64,000 nucleotides of DNA from Mycobacterium colombiense CECT 3035 (lineage in GTDB: Bacteria; Actinomycetota; Actinomycetes; Mycobacteriales; Mycobacteriaceae): assembly GCF_002105755.1 (NCBI RefSeq), contig NZ_CP020821.1, forward strand, positions 868,001 to 932,000, in the 5' to 3' direction. Below are positions 8,857-20,105 of this stretch, in pieces. The first letter of the stretch is position 1; every line of letters begins with the position of its first letter. The position numbers were made by a program, and so were the translations under genes. The notes beneath the pieces were generated by a model. The model ran no database searches. It saw only the letters and a program-made list of their open reading frames with translations, and was not told the origin of the DNA.

Positions 8857-8879
8857 TTGTCGGTATGGGCACATAGCAT
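8857..8879 (+). promoter_or_regulatory. PafBC/RecA-NDp DNA-damage promoter of uvrA
   Basis: TTGTCGGTA at 8857-8865, eight bases, then TAGCAT at 8874-8879. This fits TTGTCRGTG-N8-TAnnnT with one mismatch. Transcription would start near 8886, giving a leader of about 75 bases before uvrA. It is the same motif as before uvrB. Confidence 0.65.
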
Positions 8880-8960
8880 GGAATGCGCCGTGCGCAATTC
8901 CGGTTCGGATTCCGCAGCGCGGCTACCAGAAGTCGCAGATAGTTCCTGAGAGGGGCAGCG

Positions 8961-11875
<2,915 letters not shown>

Positions 11876-11881
11876 GCCCGG

Positions 11882-12124
11882 TCAACCCTTCTCGGGCCGC
11901 ATCGATTCCCGAATCTCGGCCAGTCGCTCGGCCGCGGCCCGCTGGCGTTCGTCGTATTGTTCGGCGACCGAGCGTCCTTCGGGTGATTCCGCGTCGAGTT
12001 CGGCGGCGCCTTGCGCTGTCGCATACCGGGACTCGATCTGATCGCGCACCGACTCGAAGGTCGGCACACCGCCGTCGTCGTATGCGGGGACGGGCCCGGT
12101 GGGGGTGACTGGTTCGTCGGGCAT
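11882..12124 (-). CDS. Small conserved hypothetical protein
   Basis: An 80-residue acidic, mainly helical protein rich in Glu, Ala and Arg, with no membrane segment. The frame is open further upstream, but the ATG at 12124 (MPDEPVTPTG) starts the part that looks like protein; the extension is Arg-rich and shadow-like. The stop is 6 bases past the convergent uvrA stop. I do not recognise a function. The Ala/Glu/Arg repeat pattern after residue 55 suggests a single long helix that could self-associate. Mycobacteria often carry a small gene beside uvrA, but I cannot say this is the same family. Confidence 0.6.
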   Translation of the reverse strand: MPDEPVTPTGPVPAYDDGGVPTFESVRDQIESRYATAQGAAELDAESPEGRSVAEQYDERQRAAAERLAEIRESMRPEKG

Positions 12125-12394
12125 GCCGCCACGGTAGCGCGACGGTTGACAGAAATATCGTGTCGTCGTTCTGAGTGCGGAAGCGTCAATATATCGGCGT
12201 CGCGGCACTACGGCGCGCCCGACCACCAAAACAAAAGGTACAGGGGTCTTTTTGGCGTCTTAATGCCCTCGCCGGTCGGTCGAATTCGTCCGTTTATGTC
12301 ACAATCCCTTTGGTTAATTTGTCGGGAGTCGAATTAGCAAACGGCGCTCTCAAAAAATTACTCGTTAGTAACTGCGAATAGGCGGAGGTCACGT
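12125..12394. other. AT-richer divergent intergenic region
   Basis: 270 bases without a convincing gene. The part from about 12220 to 12380 is clearly poorer in GC than its surroundings (runs such as TCTTTTTGG and CTCAAAAAATTACTC). It must hold the promoter of the acyltransferase-like gene. GCGGAGG at 12382-12388 is a good ribosome site for the ATG at 12395. The composition change marks the left edge of the accessory block that separates uvrA from lysX. Confidence 0.5.
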
Positions 12395-13111
12395 ATGGAA
12401 GCGGTGCAAATCACGGGGCTCGGGATTGACGGCCCGTGGTCGGATTCGGGGTTCGGTTGGCGCGATCACGCGACGGGGTGCTGGGTCGCCGCGGCGACGC
12501 CGGCCGCGGAGCCTGATCTGTGGAATCAGTACCTCGAAGGCGCGCTGAACAGCTATCGCCGACACGGGCTGGATTGGGTGCTCGGCCTCGACCAGATTCA
12601 GGATGGAGCCGACACGTCCCTGTTTTTTGCTGCGCTCGACCCGCAGGGGCGGGTCGTCGGAGGCACGCGCGTCGTCGGGCCTTTGCGCTCGCCGGAGGAC
12701 TCCCACGCTCTCGAGGAATGGAAAGGCAACCCGGGGCTTCCGCTGCTGCGCCATATGATTTCCAACCGGCTGCCGTTTGGCGTCGTCGAGGTGAAAAGCG
12801 CGTGGACCAATTCTCGCGAATACGGCAATCGGGCGCTGTCCACCGTGTTGGCCCGCACCGCGCTGCCGATGATGACTTTGCTGGGTGTTCAATTCGTGAT
12901 GGCCACCGCGGCGGCCCACGTGCTGGAACAGTGGCAGTCCTCCGGCGGCGTCGTGGCCAACCGCGTACCGGCGGCGGCCTATCCCACCGAGGACTACCGA
13001 ACCAAGGTGATGTGGTGGGATCGCCGCACCCTTGCCACGCATGCCGAGCCGGCACAGTTCAAGCTGATGTGCGCCGAGAACGCCGAAGTCCTCAGTCGCA
13101 TTTCGGCGTAG
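12395..13111 (+). CDS. GNAT/autoinducer-synthase-like N-acyltransferase (tentative)
   Basis: A 238-residue soluble protein. Around residues 70-95 it has Asp-Gly-Ala-Asp, a strand, and GRVVGGTRVVGPL, then GVVEVKSAWTN near 130 and a Gly-containing segment LLGVQFVMATAAAHVLEQWQSSGG. The order of these elements (a D..D strand, a VVG-x-R strand, then a V-E-x-K/R strand and a helix) resembles the LuxI/FeeM group of the GNAT fold, which joins acyl chains to amino-acid-like acceptors. The similarity is in pattern only and no decisive catalytic residue is visible. It has a strong ribosome site, and its stop is 29 bases before a P450 gene, so the two are likely one transcript. If the fold is right, the product could be an N-acyl amino acid or a lactone signal. 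It could also be an ordinary acetyltransferase or an unrelated fold. Confidence 0.45.
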   Translation: MEAVQITGLGIDGPWSDSGFGWRDHATGCWVAAATPAAEPDLWNQYLEGALNSYRRHGLDWVLGLDQIQDGADTSLFFAALDPQGRVVGGTRVVGPLRSPEDSHALEEWKGNPGLPLLRHMISNRLPFGVVEVKSAWTNSREYGNRALSTVLARTALPMMTLLGVQFVMATAAAHVLEQWQSSGGVVANRVPAAAYPTEDYRTKVMWWDRRTLATHAEPAQFKLMCAENAEVLSRISA

Positions 13112-13140
13112 GTGAAATCGAAGTGTTCTAGGGTCGACTC

Positions 13141-14511
13141 GTGTCCATCGCTGAGCCCGTGCGCGACGTCGCGGCGTTGCCGTTGGCCCCGAAAAACCCG
13201 CTTCCGTATCGGGAACGACTGAAGGCCATCAAGGAATTTCATACCGGTACCAACAAACTCCGCGACGCCGGTGGGCCTGTCACCCGGGTTACCTTGGGCC
13301 CGAAGTGGCTGATCCCGCCGATCGTTTTGGCGACATCGCCACAAGGCATCCGCGACATCGTCAGTGTGAGAGACGGTTCGGTCGACAAGACCAGCACGGT
13401 GGCCACCGAGCTTCGTCGGCTGCTTGGCGGAAACCTGTTCGTCTTGCCCCACTCGGAGTGGTTGCCGCGCCGACGCACCTTGCAACCGGTGTTCACCCGC
13501 CAGCGTGTCCGCCAGTTCGGTGGGCACATGGCCGAGGCCGCGGAGATCGTGTGTGCCCAGTGCCGCGACGGCGCCGAGATCGATCTGGACGCCCAATGCC
13601 GCACGCTGACGTTGCGGGCATTGGGTCGCTCGGTATTGGGTTTGGATCTCGATGAGCGCTCCGACGCGATCGCCGAGCCGCTGCGCGTGGCGACGAGTTA
13701 CGCGGTACGGCGCGCACTGCGGCCGCTGCGTGCACCGGAGTGGATGCCCACACCGGCGCGTCGGCGTGCCCGCGCCGCGGCCGCGGCGATTCGCGAGCTG
13801 GCAGACGAGATTTTGCAAGCGTGTCGTGCTGACCCCGAGAGGGAGGCTCCGCTGGTACACGCGTTGATCGCCGCCACCGACCCCGAGACCGGACAGTCGT
13901 TGTCGGATAACGAGATCCGCGACGAAATGATCATCTTCTTATTCGCTGGCCACGACACCACGGCGACGACGCTGACCTACGCGCTGTGGGCGCTGGGTCG
14001 CCACCCGGACTTGCAGCAGCGGGTCGCGGCCGAAGCCGCCGGCCTACCAAATCGCCAACTCACTCCCGACGACGTTGCGCGGCTGGGCTTTACCGTCCGA
14101 GTACTTCAGGAGGCGCTGCGGCTGTGCCCACCGGGCCCGACCGGAACCCGAATGGCGATGCGCGATGTCGAAGTCGCCGGCTACCGCGTCGAAGCCGGCA
14201 CCATGCTGGCGTTCGGAAGGATGGCGGTACAAACCGACCCGGACCTGTGGGACGATACGTTGCGATTCGATCCGGACCGGTTCAGTCCCGAGCACGCTGA
14301 CGGCCGCGACCGTTGGCAGTACGTTCCATTCGGGGGCGGGCCGCGCTCGTGCATCGGGGACCACTTCGCGATGCTGGAAGCCACCCTCGCGTTGGCGACC
14401 ATCGTGCGCCGGGTCGAAATCAAGTCTCTTTCCGAAGAATTCCCGCTGGCCGTGCCCTTCACAATGGTCGCGGCGGCTCCGATCAGGGCCAAGATACGAC
14501 TACGTCAGTAA
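13141..14511 (+). CDS. Cytochrome P450
   Basis: A 456-residue soluble bacterial-type P450 that inserts one oxygen atom into a substrate using ferredoxin-supplied electrons. The I-helix oxygen motif AGHDTT is at 269-274, the ExxR (EALR) at 324-327, and the haem loop FGGGPRSCIG at 397-406 with Cys404 as the iron ligand. All key residues are present, so it should be active. No redox partner is encoded next to it. The start is GTG, 29 bases after the acyltransferase-like gene. The substrate is unknown; context suggests it oxidises the acyl product of the first gene or a polyketide. It is not the CYP139 that sits beside pks11 in M. tuberculosis, since that position is empty here. Confidence 0.9.
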   Translation: MSIAEPVRDVAALPLAPKNPLPYRERLKAIKEFHTGTNKLRDAGGPVTRVTLGPKWLIPPIVLATSPQGIRDIVSVRDGSVDKTSTVATELRRLLGGNLFVLPHSEWLPRRRTLQPVFTRQRVRQFGGHMAEAAEIVCAQCRDGAEIDLDAQCRTLTLRALGRSVLGLDLDERSDAIAEPLRVATSYAVRRALRPLRAPEWMPTPARRRARAAAAAIRELADEILQACRADPEREAPLVHALIAATDPETGQSLSDNEIRDEMIIFLFAGHDTTATTLTYALWALGRHPDLQQRVAAEAAGLPNRQLTPDDVARLGFTVRVLQEALRLCPPGPTGTRMAMRDVEVAGYRVEAGTMLAFGRMAVQTDPDLWDDTLRFDPDRFSPEHADGRDRWQYVPFGGGPRSCIGDHFAMLEATLALATIVRRVEIKSLSEEFPLAVPFTMVAAAPIRAKIRLRQ

Positions 14512-14590
14512 CCCTTTCCGCTGGCCAAGGCGTGACGCAGCGCTGCACCTGCCGGCAGGGGGTGGCGACCGGCGAGTTGTCGCGGGTGCC

Positions 14591-15202
14591 ATGATTGCGG
14601 CTATGGCTTCTCGACACATGCGATTTCGGTTCTTCTATCGGGTTGGCTTCACGCCGTGGGAGGGCCATCCGATCGGGCAGGGCCTGCGGGATCTGGTCGA
14701 GGGGAACGCGGAGACCCCCGCATTGCCCCAGGGGTCGGCTCTCGATGTGGGATGCGGCACCGGGGATTGCGCCATCTACCTTGCTCAGCAGGGCTGGAAG
14801 GTCACCGGAGTCGACTACGTCGCAAAGCCACTCGACAAGGCGCGGGCCAAGGCCGGCGCCGCCCAGGTTCCGGTCAATTTCGTCCGTGCTGACGTCACCC
14901 AGTTGAGTCAGTCCGGAATCGGAAGGGACTTTGGCTTGATCGTCGATAACGGGTGCATCCACAATATGAGTGGTGCCGATCGTGAGGCCTACGTCCGGGA
15001 GATCAGCGCCGTGGCGGCGTCCGATGCGCGGCTATTCATTGTCGCGTTCCCTCCCGGTGGCCGGTTCGGGGTGCCGGGTATTGATCACGCAGAGATCGAA
15101 CGGCGGTTCGCTCCCGGATGGACGCTGCTGTCAACCGGCAACGAGCGGGAACTCGACGACAAGACCGCGACGTATTATTACCTGTTTCAACGCCGCCCTT
15201 GA
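14591..15202 (+). CDS. Class I SAM-dependent methyltransferase
   Basis: A 203-residue Rossmann-fold methyltransferase. Motif I is LDVGCGTGDC at 51-60, with the acidic residue that binds the adenosyl ribose at Asp75 (VTGVDY) and a second acidic site at RADVTQ. A Val-Asp-Asn-Gly-Cys stretch (about 118) stands where motif IV is expected. The N-terminal FFYRVGFTPWEGHP block is typical of a group of small mycobacterial methyltransferases. ATGs at 14591, 14603 and 14618 are all possible starts; none has a clear ribosome site, and the last (MRFRFFY) may be the true one. It lies 79 bases after the P450 on the same strand and probably acts on the same product (inference). It is convergent with the cyclic-di-GMP gene. 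Confidence 0.8.
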   Translation: MIAAMASRHMRFRFFYRVGFTPWEGHPIGQGLRDLVEGNAETPALPQGSALDVGCGTGDCAIYLAQQGWKVTGVDYVAKPLDKARAKAGAAQVPVNFVRADVTQLSQSGIGRDFGLIVDNGCIHNMSGADREAYVREISAVAASDARLFIVAFPPGGRFGVPGIDHAEIERRFAPGWTLLSTGNERELDDKTATYYYLFQRRP

Positions 15203-15239
15203 CGCCAATCAGCGGAGGGTTTTCGCTTCGTGGGCGGGT

Positions 15240-17108
15240 CTACAGCGAGTTACCTCTTCCAGAAGGCCCCGCGTCGGAGAAGTCAATCGGGACGACGCGT
15301 TTGGTCAAGAGTGACTCCATCGCCGAGTTGTCCAGCGGGCGGGACAGCAGAAAGCCTTGTGCGCGATGGCAACCGAGGCTGAGTAGCGTCTTGGCTGCGG
15401 CCACGGTCTCGACCCCTTCGGCGACGACCTCGAGCCCGAAAGCCTCCGCCAGCGCCATCGTCGAGCGCACGATCGCGAGGTCACCGGCGTTGGTATCGAG
15501 ATTACGGACAAACCCTTTGTCGATCTTAAGTGCGTCGACGGGCAGCGATTTCAGGTACGTCAGCACACTGTATCCGGTGCCGAAGTCGTCGATGGCGATC
15601 TGTACGCCGATATCCTTCAAGCCGAACAACGTTTTGCGTGTGGCGTCGATATCTTGAACCACAACACTTTCGGTGATCTCCAGACATACGGTGCTGGGAT
15701 TGAGATTGAACTCGTCGAGGGTGGCCGCGACGGCGCCGACAATACCATCTGTGACAAGCTGCACCGGCGACACGTTGACGCGGAGCACCGTGCCGTGTCC
15801 GACGCCGCGTGACTGCCAGAGCCCAAACTGCGCACACGCGGAACGCATTACGAGACGGCCGAGTTTGGCACCGAGGTTGATCGATTCCACGACCTGAATG
15901 AACGAATCGGGCATCAATAACCCCAGAGTCGGATGTTGCCAACGGATCAACGCCTCGGTACCGAGTATGGCCCCGGTATTCATGTCGAACTCCGGCAAGT
16001 AGTGGAGCACTAAGGTCCCGATACCGCTATCGGTCGTTCCTTCCAGGTGCAGTTCGATGTCATTGCGGATCATGTCTGTCGTAGACATCTCTGGACTGAA
16101 GGTTGCGAGTTTGTTGCCGCCGGAACCCTTGACTGACCGGGTGGCCTGGTCGACCCGACGTAGTAGGTCCGACGTGCTCTCGTGTCCGGGTACGCCGGCT
16201 GCGACGCCGATACTGACGGTGCGGCTGAGCATCTCACCGTCGATTGAGACTTGTCCGTGAAGCTGGTTGTGCAGCGACCGCGCGAATGCTTCGGCTGCAT
16301 CGACGTCCATGGGCCCGGTCGGCACGACGACAAACTCGTCACCGCCGAAACGCGCTATGACGGTGGATACGGCATCGGTGGCCTCGCGCAGCAGCGCGGC
16401 GAAGGCCACGATGAACCGGTCGCCCGCGTCTTGGCCCAGGCGGTCATTGATGACTTTGAAGCGGTCGAGTGAGACGAATACCACCGAGACCGGACCCGGA
16501 CGTCCCTCGGCCAACCGCTTATCGAGGTAGGCGATGAGGGCTCTGCGGTTCAGCAACCCAGTGAGTTCGTCGTGCTCAGCCAGGTAGTGGATCTGCTCTT
16601 CGGCGACGACCCGGGCCTGCAGTTGGGCGAAGAGCGCGGCGATCGCCTGCACCGCGTTGAGCTCTTCGGGCAGCCATTCGCGGTCTCCGACCTTGCCAAA
16701 GGCCAGGGTCCCGGTCGTTACATCGCCAGACAGCAGCGGCACGGCGGCCAGGGACACGGTGCCCCACCCGGTGCCCTCGTCGATATTGCGTTGATAGTCC
16801 TCATTCGCCGGCGCGGGACGCACGACTTGCGGCACTTTGAGGTGCTCGGCCTGGGCGAACACGGAGTCGGCGTCGGAGAAATAGATGACGCCGATCGGGT
16901 CGGGGTCGGCGTTGCGTGGCGGCCACTCTGCGACGAGCACGGTGGCACGGATCGTGTGATCGTTGTGGCGCAGGAAGCTGAAGTCCACAGCCAGTTCGCG
17001 GACCAAATCACCGAGCACTCGTTGACTCACCGCAGCAGAGTCAGCCGCGGTGGCCGCCATCAACTCTGCGGCGGCACCGGTGACCAAGTAATCCAGCGTG
17101 CCCGACAT
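15240..17108 (-). CDS. GAF-GGDEF-EAL cyclic-di-GMP synthase/phosphodiesterase (Rv1354c-like)
   Basis: A 622-residue cytosolic enzyme built like M. tuberculosis Rv1354c. Residues 1-170 form a GAF sensor domain. The diguanylate cyclase domain follows, with an intact GGDEF at 255-259. The EAL phosphodiesterase domain starts near 345, with EAL at 385-387 and the later catalytic blocks ITES, DDFGTGYS, LKIDK and AEGVET all present. Both activities therefore look competent, and the GAF domain may choose between them. It is the last gene of a minus-strand run with the ThiF-nitroreductase fusion (112 bases upstream) and a TetR gene. In M. tuberculosis the corresponding genes Rv1353c-Rv1355c are also adjacent, at a different place in the chromosome. 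It converges with the methyltransferase gene. Confidence 0.92.
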   Translation of the reverse strand: MSGTLDYLVTGAAAELMAATAADSAAVSQRVLGDLVRELAVDFSFLRHNDHTIRATVLVAEWPPRNADPDPIGVIYFSDADSVFAQAEHLKVPQVVRPAPANEDYQRNIDEGTGWGTVSLAAVPLLSGDVTTGTLAFGKVGDREWLPEELNAVQAIAALFAQLQARVVAEEQIHYLAEHDELTGLLNRRALIAYLDKRLAEGRPGPVSVVFVSLDRFKVINDRLGQDAGDRFIVAFAALLREATDAVSTVIARFGGDEFVVVPTGPMDVDAAEAFARSLHNQLHGQVSIDGEMLSRTVSIGVAAGVPGHESTSDLLRRVDQATRSVKGSGGNKLATFSPEMSTTDMIRNDIELHLEGTTDSGIGTLVLHYLPEFDMNTGAILGTEALIRWQHPTLGLLMPDSFIQVVESINLGAKLGRLVMRSACAQFGLWQSRGVGHGTVLRVNVSPVQLVTDGIVGAVAATLDEFNLNPSTVCLEITESVVVQDIDATRKTLFGLKDIGVQIAIDDFGTGYSVLTYLKSLPVDALKIDKGFVRNLDTNAGDLAIVRSTMALAEAFGLEVVAEGVETVAAAKTLLSLGCHRAQGFLLSRPLDNSAMESLLTKRVVPIDFSDAGPSGRGNSL

Positions 17109-17220
17109 TGCCCTTACCGTAGCTTCAACTCGTGGGCTGCGCCGACATTGCGTACTGCCTCACGAGTCTGCGCGCCAAGCGGACTCGGAATCCATAAGTG
17201 GTGCATCAGCAAACGACCGC

Positions 17221-19344
17221 TCAACGAAGCACCCGTCCGCGGTCAAAATTGCGGCGGCTTGGTACCGATGCCGGTGGACCGGCAGTGAACCGGAGTACCA
17301 GCACCTCGGAATGGCCGGCAGGTATGCCCGCCAAGGCTCGGAAGTCGCGCTGCAATTGCGTTAGCTCATTCGCGAATTGGGTTGACAGCTCGCGGAATTC
17401 AATTTCGTTGTGGGCGTACAGGAAGACCGGCGAGACCGGCTGCACAGAAAGCCCTTGCCGCTGCGCGATGATCCAGATCAACTCAACAGCGGCTCCTCCT
17501 TTGGCGTAGTCGCAAAGTCCCCGCCCTGGCACGGTTACCGCGGCCAGCGCCGAACTGGCTAATATCCGGTCCCGGGTGTCTTCACCGAGGGCGCTGCCGG
17601 CGTTCCATTGGGCCAGATGGGTCATGACGTCGGTGCGGCGCAGGATATCGAGCATCGCCAGATCTCCGGTGTCGAGTTCCAGACTGCGCACGTCGATGCC
17701 GGTGTCGGGGTCGGTATCACCGGGCCAGCGCAGTTCGGAGACCATCTCTTTGTGCAGCTTCGGCGTCAGGTAGCGGGTGCGATCGGACGCGGCAAGAATT
17801 GTTGCGGCATGCGCGATGTCGTCTCTGTCGGTGAGGAGGTGTAGATGCGCGCATTCCCGTTTCGCCGCGACGCGCAGCGCTTCGATGGTGGCGGCGCCGA
17901 TCGGCCGGGGAGTGCCGTGGTGGCGGTTGGTTTCGCGCTCGAGCATCGGTTGATAGAGATCGGCAAGGTCGGGGTCGGTGCCGTCGCTCAATTTCAGGGT
18001 GGCGCGCAGGGATCCGTTGCCATTTTCGGTGAGGCTGACGGGGCCCAGAACGTGGTGAGTCGCGGCGGCGATCCTGGCGTTCAAGAGCGCAGCCCCCACT
18101 GCGACAGCGCTGCCCCGGAATCCGACGTCCATTGTCGACGTGTGTTGTGCGGCAATATCGATGGTGACCTCGGTAGGTCCGGCCTGGACATACCAGGGCT
18201 GTACATTTCCCCCGGAAGGAGCGCGGATCGCCGCGGCAGCGATGATTCCGGCGATTCCGGGTAGTTCCGGTGGCTCGGGATGGTCTGCCGGCGCGGGGTG
18301 GTGCTTGGCCATCTCGGGGTCACCGAGTTGGTCTAGCGCCCAGCCGATATCGATGCGCGTACGGCCCGAGCGAAGCTCCTCGCCGAGCCCAATTCTGCGC
18401 ACGCCCTCGGCCAACGCCGACGCCCCCAGCACGACATCCGAGGCCACCTGCGGCCAGGTCGACACCGTGCGGTCGATCTCCAACAGCGAGGCGGCCGTCC
18501 GGGGTGAAAGACGTTCGGCCTCAAGGTGACGCAAGATGTGGGGGACCTTCTCGCGGCTGCTCATGCCGGGCAACAATCCGATGTCGAGGTCGCCGAGCAG
18601 ACCATGCAGAATCGGTCGCTGAGGCTGTTGATCGAAACGCTCCACATCGATGAGGCCGCGATCACTGGTCGCCATCAGAACCGGAATGCGGCGGGTTCGA
18701 GCGCCTTCCCGCAAGACCGCCTTCATGTCCAGGGAATCGCATTCTTCGATGACGATGTCGAGCCCGTCCAAAAATGCATCGACGGTATCGAACGTCAGTC
18801 CGGCGTCAAACACTTCCACCGGTAGGTACGGATCGAGCTCGGCGATCCTGCGCGCCGCGACACAAGCCTTGTTGACCCCAAGGTCGAACACGCTGGCAGG
18901 CACCCGATTCAGGTTTGACAGCTCGAGATGGTCAAAGTCGGCCAGGCGAAGGCGGCCACACAAGCCCTGGGCCGCGAGGGTGTGCGCGATGACGTGGCCG
19001 ACGCTGAGACCGGCGACGCCGATGCGCAGCGCGCCCAGTCGGTCCTGTTCCGCCGGGGTGATGTTATTGCGATTGCGGTCGAGGCGCACGGCGCGATATC
19101 CGCGCGGGCCCAGCACCGCCACAACCGCGCGACGCCACGGGTAGTAGGCCCAGCGGCCGGGCTCTGTCAGAAGCTCAGGATGCGGGGTGGGCCGAAGGCT
19201 ACGCAGGTTGGCTGTCTGCGCATCGAGACGGTCGATGAACTCCACGCTGGGATCGGCGCGTAGTCGCCGCAACACCGACTCGCCTTGTGCCTCGGTAGCG
19301 TCGAGAAGCTGCGCGGTGTAGGCGATTACGCCGGGCTCATCCAT
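17221..19344 (-). CDS. ThiF/MoeB-type adenylating domain fused to a nitroreductase (MoeY/Rv1355c-like)
   Basis: A 707-residue fusion. Residues about 100-340 are an E1-like Rossmann domain: RIGVAGLSVGH at 107-117 is the ATP loop, and DFDHLELSNLNR at 136-147 supplies the Asp and Arg that bind ATP-Mg. Residues about 360-700 resemble an FMN nitroreductase, with APSGGNVQPW at 375-384. The M. tuberculosis homologue Rv1355c is named moeY, but no molybdenum cofactor gene is near, so that role is weakly supported. An adenylate-then-reduce reaction on a carboxyl group or peptide terminus is a fair alternative. No transthiolation Cys stands out. I chose the ATG at 19344 because the open frame above it is shadow-like. 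It sits between the TetR and cyclic-di-GMP genes. Confidence 0.85.
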   Translation of the reverse strand: MDEPGVIAYTAQLLDATEAQGESVLRRLRADPSVEFIDRLDAQTANLRSLRPTPHPELLTEPGRWAYYPWRRAVVAVLGPRGYRAVRLDRNRNNITPAEQDRLGALRIGVAGLSVGHVIAHTLAAQGLCGRLRLADFDHLELSNLNRVPASVFDLGVNKACVAARRIAELDPYLPVEVFDAGLTFDTVDAFLDGLDIVIEECDSLDMKAVLREGARTRRIPVLMATSDRGLIDVERFDQQPQRPILHGLLGDLDIGLLPGMSSREKVPHILRHLEAERLSPRTAASLLEIDRTVSTWPQVASDVVLGASALAEGVRRIGLGEELRSGRTRIDIGWALDQLGDPEMAKHHPAPADHPEPPELPGIAGIIAAAAIRAPSGGNVQPWYVQAGPTEVTIDIAAQHTSTMDVGFRGSAVAVGAALLNARIAAATHHVLGPVSLTENGNGSLRATLKLSDGTDPDLADLYQPMLERETNRHHGTPRPIGAATIEALRVAAKRECAHLHLLTDRDDIAHAATILAASDRTRYLTPKLHKEMVSELRWPGDTDPDTGIDVRSLELDTGDLAMLDILRRTDVMTHLAQWNAGSALGEDTRDRILASSALAAVTVPGRGLCDYAKGGAAVELIWIIAQRQGLSVQPVSPVFLYAHNEIEFRELSTQFANELTQLQRDFRALAGIPAGHSEVLVLRFTAGPPASVPSRRNFDRGRVLR

Positions 19345-19411
19345 GGTGCTTCGTGTATAGCACCTGGGCGGCAAGCCGGACCGGGTTTGAGCCGGTTTGC
19401 CTAGCGCAAGG

Positions 19412-20080
19412 TCAACGCCGAGGTGTGGCTTCGTCGAGGAATTGCCCATGTCGTATGAGGCTGGTGACGGCCGCATCCCAGCGGCGCAATTGCCGCTCGG
19501 TAAAGAAAGATTCCCGCAGGTGCAGCTCGATGTACGGATGCAGGATGATCGCGCCGACACGCAGGATCAGCGGGTTGAGCGCAGCCCAATCGGGATCGAG
19601 GTCAGGGTGGATGTTGTTCCGTCGGGAGAACTCGTCACGCTGGGCCGTGCTGATGCCCAAAAGCCCGGTGAAGATGACCGAACCCAATGCGCCGCCCTCG
19701 GCAAGCGCGCGACCGAGATAGGTCATCACGTCGGGTCTTTCGACCATAAGTCCCGTCAGTCGGCGCCCGGCCGCGTTGAGCCCGTCGGAGGGAGGCTCGG
19801 GCATCGTTGTGGGTTCCAAAGCCTCGCTTACCACTTGCAGGACGTACTGATCGACTGCGGCGGTCAGCGCGGCCTTGGTACGAAAGTGGTGCTGCACCAG
19901 CCCAAGCGAAACCTCCGCGGTCTCCGCGATCGCACGCAGCGTCGTGGCGGCGATGCCGCGGACAGCAAAGCAGCTCAGCGCGGCGTCGCGAATTCGCTCC
20001 TTGGGAGAGGGCTCTGCTGGTGGGGGCGGGTCATACGGAAACAGCCGGGTGGATCCCACGGCCGGACAATACACCCGCAC
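19412..20080 (-). CDS. TetR/AcrR-family transcriptional regulator (Rv1353c-like)
   Basis: A 222-residue regulator. Residues about 25-75 form the TetR DNA-binding domain (ERIRDAALSCFAVRGIAATTLRAIAETAEVS, then GLVQHHFRTKAAL), and the rest is the helical ligand-binding and dimer domain. The start is GTG at 20080. It is the first gene of the minus-strand run that continues with the ThiF-nitroreductase fusion 67 bases on and the GGDEF-EAL gene, so it is the likely local repressor. M. tuberculosis Rv1353c lies beside the same two genes but at the other end. The ligand is unknown. A short inverted repeat just before the start may be its own operator. Confidence 0.88.
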   Translation of the reverse strand: MRVYCPAVGSTRLFPYDPPPPAEPSPKERIRDAALSCFAVRGIAATTLRAIAETAEVSLGLVQHHFRTKAALTAAVDQYVLQVVSEALEPTTMPEPPSDGLNAAGRRLTGLMVERPDVMTYLGRALAEGGALGSVIFTGLLGISTAQRDEFSRRNNIHPDLDPDWAALNPLILRVGAIILHPYIELHLRESFFTERQLRRWDAAVTSLIRHGQFLDEATPRR

Positions 20081-20084
20081 CGCG

Positions 20085-20097
20085 CCACGATACGTGG
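20085..20097 (-). promoter_or_regulatory. Candidate autoregulatory operator before the TetR gene
   Basis: CCACG-ATA-CGTGG is an inverted repeat with 5-base arms, 5 bases upstream of the GTG start of the TetR gene. The place is right for self-repression, but the arms are short and could occur by chance. Confidence 0.3.
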
Positions 20098-20105
20098 ATA
20101 TCGGA

